Below are positions 23,421 to 30,810 of a DNA stretch of 30,810 nt, piece by piece. The stretch's first letter is position 1; every line of letters begins with the position of its first letter. A model generated the notes under the pieces. That model did no database searches. It was not told where the DNA came from and saw only the letters and a program-made list of their open reading frames with translations. The translations under genes were made by a program, and so were the position numbers. The stretch covers positions 1-30,810 of the forward strand of contig CAZYVH010000029.1 of NCBI GenBank assembly GCA_964650905.1, read 5' to 3'. Origin of the DNA: SZUA-36 sp964650905 (GTDB lineage Bacteria; Pseudomonadota; Gammaproteobacteria; Xanthomonadales; SZUA-36).

Positions 23421-24878
23421 TTAACCGGCTTGATACGACTCGAACAACGCCACCATGAAGTCCCAGACCTTGCCGATGGACTCGATATTGATCCTTTCAT
23501 CGGGCGAGTGGGGGTTCTTGATAGTGGGGCCAAATGAAATCATGTCCATACCGGGATATTTGGCACCGATAATGCCGCATTCGAGCCCGGCGTGGATGGC
23601 TTCCACGGCCGGTTTCCTGCCAAACCGCTTTTCGTAAACATTAAGGCAACGGGCCAGCAGCCTGGAGTCCATGTTGGGTTTCCATGACGTGTAGGTGCCG
23701 CTGGTCTGACCCTGGGCACCGGCCAGGCGGGCCACCGACAGGATGCACTCACCAAGCAGTGCGAGGCTGTCCATATTGGAACTGCGGTGGTTTGACAGGA
23801 TGACCAGCTGATCGTTCTCAACGTTGACCGTGGCCAGGTTGTTGGAGGATTCCACCAGTCCCGAAATATCTTTTGACATGGCTGCCACCCCGTCGGGATG
23901 GGCGATGATAGTGTCGATAAGCTGACGTGTGGTAACGGCGCTTGTGGCCTTGTGATCATCACGCCCTGGCGTCAGTGTCAGGGTCAGGCCAGGGTCGGTG
24001 CTGGCGTATTCGGCTTTGAGCTTGCTTTCCAGCTCGGTAACAACGCTCAGGGCCCTGGCTTCGTCACTTGCCGGTATCAGCAAAATGGCCTCGGCATCAC
24101 GGGGTATGGCGTTACGCGTCGTGCCACCATTGAGCGAGGCAATACGCACATCGCCCGTTTGGACGAGCAGGTGTATAGCCCTGAACAGCAACTTGATGGC
24201 ATTGGCCCGTTGCTCAACAATATCGATACCGGAGTGGCCACCGGACATACCGCTACTCACCAGCCTGAAGGCAGTGTGGCCAGGGAGACTTTCATTGGCG
24301 ACAAAGGGCAAGGTCAGCCGGGCGTCCTCGCCCCCCGAGCAACCGACGGTAAAAATCCCTTCATCTTCAGAATCGATGTTGAGCAGTTGTCTGCCCTTTA
24401 GGAAACCGGGTTTAAGCGCATTCGCCCCGGTCAGACCCGTTTCCTCGTCGGTGGTGAACAGCAATTCGAGCGGCGGATGACCCAGGTGCTCATCCGTGGC
24501 TGCAACCAGGGCCATGGCGATGGCGATGCCATTGTCGGCGCCCAGGGTCGTCTGGTCAGCTGTTAGCCAGCCATCGTCGCGGTAAACGAGTTCGATCGGG
24601 TCGTTATCGAAATCGTGGTTGGAAGCCCTGGTTTTTTCACAGACCATGTCCATGTGGCCTTGCAGTACAAGTGTCTGTGAGTCTTCGTAACCGCTGGATG
24701 CGGGCACCTCGATAACGACATTTAAAGCTTCGTCGCTACGGGCATCAAGACCGTTTTCGGAGGCCCAGTTCAGTAACCACGCGGCAATCTTCTGTTCTTT
24801 TTTGGAGGGGCGGGGAACCTGGCTGATCTGCTCAAAGGCGTCCAGGATCCTTCTGGTGTACTCGTGCTCCGTCTGCAT
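23421..24878 (-). CDS. pepD: Aminoacyl-histidine dipeptidase (M20C)
   Basis: This 485-residue cytosolic metallopeptidase has the usual PepD length. It hydrolyses dipeptides such as Xaa-His, including carnosine. Metal and catalytic residues are visible: H75 and D77 (QGHMDMVCEK), D115 (LGADNGIAIA), E145 and E146 (FTTDEETGLTG) and D169 (NIDSEDEG). The final zinc ligand would be a histidine in the C-terminal HAGLECGIIG/GPTIKNPHSPDE part. The dimerisation domain includes MSGGHSGIDI. The gene leads a two-gene unit with the osmC-like gene. Its upstream region is shared with the divergent YCF48-like gene, almost 480 bases away. Confidence 0.92.
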   Translation of the reverse strand: MQTEHEYTRRILDAFEQISQVPRPSKKEQKIAAWLLNWASENGLDARSDEALNVVIEVPASSGYEDSQTLVLQGHMDMVCEKTRASNHDFDNDPIELVYRDDGWLTADQTTLGADNGIAIAMALVAATDEHLGHPPLELLFTTDEETGLTGANALKPGFLKGRQLLNIDSEDEGIFTVGCSGGEDARLTLPFVANESLPGHTAFRLVSSGMSGGHSGIDIVEQRANAIKLLFRAIHLLVQTGDVRIASLNGGTTRNAIPRDAEAILLIPASDEARALSVVTELESKLKAEYASTDPGLTLTLTPGRDDHKATSAVTTRQLIDTIIAHPDGVAAMSKDISGLVESSNNLATVNVENDQLVILSNHRSSNMDSLALLGECILSVARLAGAQGQTSGTYTSWKPNMDSRLLARCLNVYEKRFGRKPAVEAIHAGLECGIIGAKYPGMDMISFGPTIKNPHSPDERINIESIGKVWDFMVALFESYQAG

Positions 24879-25356
24879 GTCTGTGAACTTCCAAGGTCAA
24901 TGTGTGGGTGACAACCCGGCAAAAACATATCTTAGCAAGTTAATCGCCCGATGGTAATGCGCATGTATCGCCGGTGATACATCAACCCGGCTTCAGGCCC
25001 TGGAAACCGGTTCAGGTCATAGTCAGATAGATGGAAACGTGGCAGGTTGTAGGTCATAAAATGAGGGTGCGCAGAAGCAGGTAGTTGTGCAATCTGTTCG
25101 GAATCAGTCAGCAAAAGCTTGTGCAATATGCGGGCGTGCCTCACCTTTTCGCTCTCACAATCAATCTTTCGCGCTCTTACAATCAAACCTTGATGATAAA
25201 TGTCATTTACATTCTATTTCAGCTTGCTTTGATAGCGATAATCGAATTATAGTTAGCTTTAAAATCGTTTAAGCTTAAACTTTTAAACGCTTATTTATAG
25301 GTTATAACAATCGTGATAATTTATGCGTATGTGGGAATGCGCGTGGGGACAGGCAC
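24879..25356. promoter_or_regulatory. Long intergenic region with tandem imperfect repeat, palindrome and AT-rich promoter
   Basis: No convincing gene lies here; two short frames lack protein character. A block reading CGCTCTCACAATCAA near 25150-25164 is repeated imperfectly as CGCTCTTACAATCAA at about 25172-25186. The stretch 25195-25330 is strongly AT-rich. TTGCTT (25224-25229) and TATAGT (25248-25253) with an 18-base spacer form a plausible promoter. The perfect 14-bp palindrome GTTTAAGCTTAAAC lies just downstream (25267-25280), well placed for a repressor. Confidence 0.4.
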
Positions 25357-26391
25357 ATGATCAGATTCACCGTAGCAGGGGGGGGACATCGGTCGCACAG
25401 ACGCTATAGCGTCGACTTTTGCACGTTCTTTGTACTGTTGCCAATTTTGATATTGACAGCGTGTGAAGCTCCGTTAGATCTGTCGGGTGTGGTGAAAGAG
25501 TCGGCCCGGTCTACTCATCGCTCTGATCTTTTTCAGGCGGCTGCGCATTACCGGGACAGTGTGGTGGTTGTCGGCGGGATGGGCACGATCGTGCAATCAG
25601 CGGACGGTGGTAAAAACTGGCAGAACACAACGCTACCGGACAGACCTTATCTCGTGGATGTCACAAGCTGTGCGGATGGCAGTTTTTACGCCATCGACAA
25701 GACGGATGGGCTTTGGTCTCCTGGAGGCGACGGGCGCTGGGGCAGAAAGGCACTGCCCGATATGACTGAACCGCAGGCGCTGACCTGCAATACGGATAAT
25801 GTCATCTGGGTCATTGGGGCCTTTAGTACGATTTACCATTCAAGTGATGCGGGGGCGAACTGGGAAAGCTGGTCACTTGATGAAGACCTTTATCTGACAA
25901 CGATACAGTTTATCGATCAGCAACATGGTATCGTGACGGGTGAATTCGGCACCGTGCTACTGACCCGGGATGCGGGTGTCACCTGGCAACGCATCAACGA
26001 CCTGCCAGGCAGCTTTTATCCACAAAGCGCATATTTTACCAAGCTGTCAACAGGGTGGGTGGTTGGTCTGAGCGGGACCATCTGGAAGACGCTTGACGGT
26101 GGGCAAAGCTGGCAACGCATGCAATCTGGAATCAGCACACCACTGTACGGTATCAAAGGGTCTGGCAATACCCTGGTGGCGGTCGGCGATAACACGACAA
26201 TTTTGTATTCAGGAACAGACAGCGACGTATGGGCCCCACTTGACGAGACCATAAAGTCCCGCACCTATCTGCGTGGTGTTATCGGTCTTGACGACGAACG
26301 GTTCATCGTTGCCGGTGGTGGTGGCAGCCTTTTCGCAATCACGATTCCGGAGCATGGGTCATTGGCAAGCCCGGAGACTGACGATGAGTAA
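25357..26391 (+). CDS. YCF48-like beta-propeller lipoprotein
   Basis: The 344-residue protein has a long basic N-terminus, a hydrophobic core and the lipobox LTAC with lipidated C36. The mature part consists of repeated blades of YCF48/BNR type: GTIVQSADGGKNWQ, STIYHSSDAGANWE, GTVLLTRDAGVTWQ and GTIWKTLDGGQSWQ, each an S/T.D.G..W box. Seven-bladed propellers of this type include the photosystem II assembly factor Ycf48, but bacterial copies next to RND genes are thought to be envelope scaffolds. It overlaps the transporter start by eight bases. In this four-gene unit it probably binds or assembles the transport complex, which is inference. Confidence 0.85.
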   Translation: MIRFTVAGGGHRSHRRYSVDFCTFFVLLPILILTACEAPLDLSGVVKESARSTHRSDLFQAAAHYRDSVVVVGGMGTIVQSADGGKNWQNTTLPDRPYLVDVTSCADGSFYAIDKTDGLWSPGGDGRWGRKALPDMTEPQALTCNTDNVIWVIGAFSTIYHSSDAGANWESWSLDEDLYLTTIQFIDQQHGIVTGEFGTVLLTRDAGVTWQRINDLPGSFYPQSAYFTKLSTGWVVGLSGTIWKTLDGGQSWQRMQSGISTPLYGIKGSGNTLVAVGDNTTILYSGTDSDVWAPLDETIKSRTYLRGVIGLDDERFIVAGGGGSLFAITIPEHGSLASPETDDE

Positions 26392-28738
26392 GTTCAGCAC
26401 CACTTTGAATCGTTTTGTGGAAGTTGTCTGGAGACACCCGAAGCTAACCTTGACCTTCATAGCCATTGTCACGGCTGTATTTGCCATACGCGTGCCCATG
26501 GTGCGAATCGTGTCTGATTTTGCGGACCTGCTGCCTCAGGACCACCCTTATATCCAGCTACACAATGAAATCCGGGATACCTTTGGGGGCGCGAATAATA
26601 TTATCATCGCGGTCACGGTCGATGAGGGCACGATCTTCACCAACGATACATTGGATCGGATCCACCGCATCACCATGGCCGTGGATGCGCTCGGTGGTAT
26701 CAACCACAACCTGGTCACGAGCCTGACACACCGCAATGTTCGCAAGGTCTGGCTGAGTGGTGAAGGAACCGTAAAATCCTCGACCTACTATGACCCGTTG
26801 AAAGGTGGTTACAGTGAGGGCGAACTCAACGGTATCAGGGGGGACGTGTTGGCGGACGCACGTGTCTTTGGACTGCTGGTCTCCCCGGATCTGAAATCTG
26901 CGCTGGTGCGCGGTACACTCAATGAAGGCGCACTGGATTACGAAAAAGTTTTTCAACAGCTGCAAGCCTTACGTGCAAAGGAAACCGTTCCAGGCACGCG
27001 TATTTATGCCACCGGGCAGCCCGTACTGGTGGGTTGGGTTTCCAGTTATGCCAACCAGATCATCACCATATTCCTGTTGACCATTGTCATCATGCTCGGT
27101 CTTTTGATTATTCATTTCCGCCGTCTGTACGGCATTGTCCTGCCGGTCATCGGAATCCTGCTGACGTCAATCTGGGGTCTGGGTACGCTGTCGTATCTTG
27201 GTTATAACCTTGACCCGTTGATGCTGGTTGTGCCGTTCCTGATATCCGCCCGGGCCATGTCGCATGGCATCCAGATGGTTGAGCGTTACTACCAGGAAAT
27301 AGCGGCAGGTCACGATGGGAGGTTTGCAGCCCACCTGGCATTTTCAAACCTGTTCAGACCCGGTTCACTGGGTGTGATTTCCGATGCGATCGGTCTGTTG
27401 CTGATCTCTGTCGGTTCGGTTCCAATTAATGACAAGCTGGCCATTTATGCCTGCCTGTGGGCCCTGTCGGTGGTATTCACCGTGATCATCACAGTGCCAT
27501 CCATTCTGCAACTGTTACCAACACCGGCCGCGAAGGCCAGACACACCAGTGTAGTTGACCACATCTCCAGGTGGGTCGCCGAAAGGGTGACAAGACCGCG
27601 TGCACCCGCCATCGTCCTGTCTGCCTGTGCAGTATTGTTTATTGCCTCACTCGTTGCCAGCACCCAGGTGACCATTGGTGAAACCGAGCCCGGTTCCCCG
27701 TTGCTCTACGAGGACCATGATTACAATGTGTCCTCCAAGCTTATCAACGATTCCTTTCCCGGTTCCGAAGAGCTTTATGTGATCGCCCAGACCGATGAAG
27801 CTGGTGGTCTCAAACGGCCTGAAGTGATTAAGGCTTTGGCCGATCTGCAGGCCTATATGCTAACGGATCCCAGCCTTGGCGGCACCAAGGGTTTGCCGGA
27901 CCTGATCCGCGCGGTCAACCGCATCACCCACTACAACGACCCCCGCTGGTTCAGTGTGCCCGACGATCCCAGGCTGGTCGGTGGTCTGATGTTTTTGTAC
28001 ATGATGTCCAGCCCCATACAGGGGGCCCTGCTTGAATTTCTCGATACCGATGAAATCAACGCCAACATGGTTTTCTACTACAAGGATCACCAGGGCGGCA
28101 CCATCCGCCGGGCGATAGAAATGGTCAGTCACTGGAAAGAGCAGGTGGGCTCCTCCATTGAAGGGTTCAAGCTGAAGCTGGCGGGTGGGACCATCGGCGT
28201 CAATGCGGCTATCAATGATGCGGCTTTTAGAACAAACCTGATTATCATCCCGCTGGTATTTGCCCTGATTCTTCTTTCCGTGGCTGCATTTTACTCATCT
28301 TTCCACGCCGGTCTGATCATGTTGGTCGCCATGTCATTTGCAACCGTTATGACCTACGCTTACATGGGTCTTTCCGGTATCGGGATCAACGTCAACACGG
28401 TTCCCATCATTGCCGTCGGTATTGGCGTGGGTATTGATTATTCGATCTATCTGATGGACCGCATCCGGGCCGAATACCGTGGTATTCCGGACCTCAACGA
28501 GGCCATCAGGACCGCACTTGCAACGACCGGGCGGGCTATTGGTTTTACCGCGGCCACACTGATCGGTGGTGTTATGATGTGGGTGTTTGTGTCTGACCTG
28601 AAATTCCAGGCCGATGCAGCGCTGTTATTGATCGTTATGCTGGCCCTCAACGCGATGGCTTCCATATTTCTGGTGCCGGCCTGGATAAAAAAATTCACAC
28701 CTGAGTTCATTACAAGACAAGATCAACAGGAGGAATAG
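26384..28738 (+). CDS. RND-superfamily (MMPL/HAE3-type) transporter
   Basis: This 784-residue inner-membrane protein has the duplicated RND layout: a first helix at about 20-37, a large periplasmic loop, a five-helix bundle from about 225, then the same pattern again. The sterol-sensing-like motif ISARAMSHGIQMVERYY lies in the first bundle and GIGVGIDYSIYLMDRIRAEY (about 680-699) in the second. The periplasmic segment begins FADLLPQDHPY, typical of HAE3/MMPL-type exporters of lipids or hopanoid-like molecules. GGAG seven bases ahead of the ATG supports this start; a longer frame from 26273 would overlap the upstream gene deeply. Coupled translation with the lipoprotein gene and the DUF1302 gene suggests one trans-envelope system. 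Confidence 0.92.
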   Translation: MSKFSTTLNRFVEVVWRHPKLTLTFIAIVTAVFAIRVPMVRIVSDFADLLPQDHPYIQLHNEIRDTFGGANNIIIAVTVDEGTIFTNDTLDRIHRITMAVDALGGINHNLVTSLTHRNVRKVWLSGEGTVKSSTYYDPLKGGYSEGELNGIRGDVLADARVFGLLVSPDLKSALVRGTLNEGALDYEKVFQQLQALRAKETVPGTRIYATGQPVLVGWVSSYANQIITIFLLTIVIMLGLLIIHFRRLYGIVLPVIGILLTSIWGLGTLSYLGYNLDPLMLVVPFLISARAMSHGIQMVERYYQEIAAGHDGRFAAHLAFSNLFRPGSLGVISDAIGLLLISVGSVPINDKLAIYACLWALSVVFTVIITVPSILQLLPTPAAKARHTSVVDHISRWVAERVTRPRAPAIVLSACAVLFIASLVASTQVTIGETEPGSPLLYEDHDYNVSSKLINDSFPGSEELYVIAQTDEAGGLKRPEVIKALADLQAYMLTDPSLGGTKGLPDLIRAVNRITHYNDPRWFSVPDDPRLVGGLMFLYMMSSPIQGALLEFLDTDEINANMVFYYKDHQGGTIRRAIEMVSHWKEQVGSSIEGFKLKLAGGTIGVNAAINDAAFRTNLIIIPLVFALILLSVAAFYSSFHAGLIMLVAMSFATVMTYAYMGLSGIGINVNTVPIIAVGIGVGIDYSIYLMDRIRAEYRGIPDLNEAIRTALATTGRAIGFTAATLIGGVMMWVFVSDLKFQADAALLLIVMLALNAMASIFLVPAWIKKFTPEFITRQDQQEE

Positions 28739-28740
28739 AA

Positions 28741-30753
28741 GTGAAAATTAAACGCACAGCTCTTTTAACCGTCAGGCGCGTTGTAATCGCGTGTTGTGCC
28801 GCGCCAATAATGTTTATGGCACAGGCGCAGGCGCAGGATACGGAGGTCCGTGGCTTTATCGAAAATGCAACCTTTGTCCGTGACCACGGTGTGGGTCTGA
28901 CCAAATCCAGGAACACGGTGCAACTGGAACTGGCCAGGGCTTTCAATTCGACCGGGATTTTTTCCGACCTATCGATTGGCGGCACCTTCCGGGCGACATA
29001 CGACGCCGTTTATGACCTCAATGACGATGAGTTTGGTAAAAACTCCGGTCGTGCGGTCAGCTACCCGGCCCCGGGCAACCCGGCCTTTTTTGGAATCCTG
29101 GCCACCGGTAACCCGGCGACACCGCCTTTTCCTCCGTCGACCAATCCATCCTATGCGGGTATTTTTCCGCCACCCACGGCCAGTGGCGCCATCCCCCTGC
29201 CGGGTGTGCCCTTCGGTAACATCGGTGCCAACAACCCGAATGAAGGTCTGGGTCTGCTCGGTGAAGATGTACACCATTTCGAACAGGGCGGTATAGTCAT
29301 GGCCTACCCGACACGCCCGTGTAACATCGACAGCCGTGGCTGTATCGATGGCTATATGGACGACAGTCTGAACAACCTGCGCTATCCTGATTTCAACAGC
29401 CGGCTTGATTTCATCCGTGAACTCTATGTGGATGCCACGGCCGTACAGGATAACGGTGATGAGATAGGTTTTCGTATTGGCAGACAACAGATCGTCTGGG
29501 GCAGGACCGATTTGTTCCGGGTTCTGGATGTCATCAACCCGGTTAATTTCTCACGTCACAATATTTATGATGAACTGGAAGACATCCGTATCCCCATGGG
29601 TATCTTCAACGTTGAATACCGCGCAGGGGCAACCGGAGCCTTTGAAGATCTGAATTTCCAGGGTATCTTCAAATTTGAAAATTTCCGGCCCAATGAACTC
29701 GGTCAGGGCGGCGAACCGTATGCCATTCTCGGCGCTGGTAACTTCTTCCGGGCCATGAATAACTGCTGGGAAAGCGGTTGCACCGTCTGGAATTTCCCGG
29801 ACACGGGTCTTGCGGTCGACTTCCCCAGCCACTCTATCGGCATTCGCCAGGCCAACATACCGAATAAGCATGATTACGGCTTCCGAGTTGAAGGTGTTGC
29901 AAACGGCGTTGGTTTTTCTTTGAACTTCCTGCGTTATACCTCACAAATGCCCTCGCTGAGGGGCGGTATCAGTGCGGACAACCCGTTTACGCCACCCACC
30001 GAGTCGCAGTTCTACCCATATAACATTGCTTTCGACATTAATTTCCCCCGTTTGACCATGATCGGTGGTTCGGCCGACCTGTATGTTGAGTCAATGAAAT
30101 CTGCGATCCGGGTCGAAGTGTCGCATACATCGGGTGAAGAATTCCCCAATACGCTCAGGGAACGGTTGTTCTCAAAATCCGATGTCATACGTTGGGTCAT
30201 CGGTATCGACCGGCCGACGTTTATCCCGTTTTTGAACAAGAACCGGGCTTTCCTGTTGTCACTGCAGGTCTTTGGCCAGCATTTGCTGGACCATGAATTG
30301 CAAAATGTTAATGCACAGGGTGTGCCGACACTGTCACCGGTTGGTATGGTCGACTGGAAGAATAATTACACTGCAACCTTCCTGTTCCAGGGTGGTTACC
30401 GCAGCGACACGATAACCCCTCAGATTCTGACCGCTTATGACTTTAAGGCGCATAGTGGTGTGGTTTCCCCGTCCGTTGACTGGAAAATCAATAACAACTG
30501 GCGTCTGACTGCTGCGATCAATTTTAAATACGGTGACGGCGCCAAGGCATTTGATGATGATCGTGCAGCGAATATCTTTCCACCGTTCACCTGTGCGCCC
30601 CCACTTGCTGCAGCAGGTTCACCACTTTGCGGCGCATCTTACAGCAGCCTGGGTGCGAGCGGATTTGAGCCACTCGGGCGTTTCCGTGCCGGTCCTGTCG
30701 GCATGGCAATCAATGAAGACGAATATCAACTGACACTCCGGTATCGGTTCTAA
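28741..30753 (+). CDS. DUF1302 family outer-membrane protein
   Basis: The 670-residue protein starts at GTG with AGGAGG seven bases ahead. It has a signal peptide ending near AQAQA-QD (residues 28-33) and ends in YRF, like an outer-membrane barrel. The family motif is clear: RIGRQQIVWGRTDLFRVLDVINPVN at about 247-271. DUF1302 proteins are predicted barrels that occur with DUF1329 lipoproteins and RND transporters, probably for hydrophobic substrates; no substrate is established. A glycine- and proline-rich segment at about 105-150 lacks strand character and may be an external loop. It follows the RND gene by two bases and is followed by a further gene after 13 bases. Confidence 0.9.
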   Translation: MKIKRTALLTVRRVVIACCAAPIMFMAQAQAQDTEVRGFIENATFVRDHGVGLTKSRNTVQLELARAFNSTGIFSDLSIGGTFRATYDAVYDLNDDEFGKNSGRAVSYPAPGNPAFFGILATGNPATPPFPPSTNPSYAGIFPPPTASGAIPLPGVPFGNIGANNPNEGLGLLGEDVHHFEQGGIVMAYPTRPCNIDSRGCIDGYMDDSLNNLRYPDFNSRLDFIRELYVDATAVQDNGDEIGFRIGRQQIVWGRTDLFRVLDVINPVNFSRHNIYDELEDIRIPMGIFNVEYRAGATGAFEDLNFQGIFKFENFRPNELGQGGEPYAILGAGNFFRAMNNCWESGCTVWNFPDTGLAVDFPSHSIGIRQANIPNKHDYGFRVEGVANGVGFSLNFLRYTSQMPSLRGGISADNPFTPPTESQFYPYNIAFDINFPRLTMIGGSADLYVESMKSAIRVEVSHTSGEEFPNTLRERLFSKSDVIRWVIGIDRPTFIPFLNKNRAFLLSLQVFGQHLLDHELQNVNAQGVPTLSPVGMVDWKNNYTATFLFQGGYRSDTITPQILTAYDFKAHSGVVSPSVDWKINNNWRLTAAINFKYGDGAKAFDDDRAANIFPPFTCAPPLAAAGSPLCGASYSSLGASGFEPLGRFRAGPVGMAINEDEYQLTLRYRF

Positions 30754-30766
30754 CAAGGAGGCCACA

Positions 30767-30810
30767 ATGAAACAAGGCAAATTAATATTTTTAATGACCG
30801 GCTTAATCGG
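30767..30810 (+). CDS. Start of next gene, probably DUF1329 protein (cut by window edge)
   Basis: Only 14 codons are inside the window. AAGGAGG stands about six bases ahead of the ATG, and the peptide MKQGKLIFLMTGLI looks like the beginning of a signal sequence. In the known gene order, DUF1302 genes are very often followed or preceded by DUF1329, an exported LolA/LolB-like family. The identity is therefore inferred from position, not from the residues seen. Confidence 0.45.
   Translation, partial: MKQGKLIFLMTGLI

Noticed and set aside
24932..25186. 84-codon minus-strand frame upstream of pepD
   Set aside because: No ribosome-binding site, no family wording, and it runs through the imperfect tandem repeat.
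1..30810. CRISPR array, phage genes or a biosynthetic cluster
   Set aside because: No regularly spaced repeats, no cas or phage structural genes and no assembly-line enzymes were seen. The two acyl-CoA synthetases are stand-alone enzymes.

Overview
The window looks like a chromosomal scaffold piece from a Gram-negative proteobacterium, most likely a free-living, probably aquatic gammaproteobacterium. Support comes from the outer-membrane genes (a TonB-dependent receptor and a DUF1302 porin-like protein), lipoproteins with lipoboxes, a FIST sensor/histidine kinase pair, OsmC and PepD, and a tRNA-Val(CAC) with encoded CCA. The genus cannot be told from the sequence alone. A run of exactly 100 N (1575-1674) marks a scaffold join, so this is a draft or metagenome assembly.

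Region 1 (1-1730) is an accessory island edge, visibly more AT-rich than the rest. It holds the end of an IS66-type element apparently inserted into an older transposase remnant, then a two-gene toxin-antitoxin module with a palindromic candidate operator. A gene-free stretch with paired direct repeats follows, and then tRNA-Val(CAC), a classical integration target. The last 55 bases before the N gap are repeated exactly as the first 55 bases after it, which fits an assembly-graph overlap better than a true tandem tRNA.

Region 2 (1844-5571) reads on the + strand: a GFA-family zinc protein, a catalytic M16 peptidase with its non-catalytic partner, and a small helical protein. Region 3 (5680-16523) is a sensory and carbon-use block. 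An acyl-CoA ligase (-) diverges from a LuxR-type response regulator (+), which converges on a soluble hybrid histidine kinase (-) that sits in an operon with a FIST/NosP-like sensor (-). On the other side are a second, ACSM-like acyl-CoA synthetase, an aldehyde dehydrogenase and a TonB-dependent receptor, all +. Together these could take up a substrate, oxidise an aldehyde to an acid and activate it to a CoA ester under control of the kinase system; that link is inference.

Region 4 (16524-24878) has two hairpins, a MAPEG protein and an SMR (Gdx/SugE) exporter, whose end overlaps a convergent two-gene 2-oxoacid:ferredoxin oxidoreductase (korA, and korB fused to a gamma domain). Divergent from korA is tryptophanase, followed by a lipoprotein and a small protein of unknown function. 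These converge on a pepD-osmC pair on the minus strand. Region 5 (24879-30810) has an AT-rich regulatory region with a 14-bp palindrome, then a tight operon: a YCF48-like lipoprotein, an RND/MMPL-type transporter, a DUF1302 outer-membrane protein and the first codons of a gene that is probably DUF1329. This resembles a recurrent envelope-transport cassette whose substrate is unknown.
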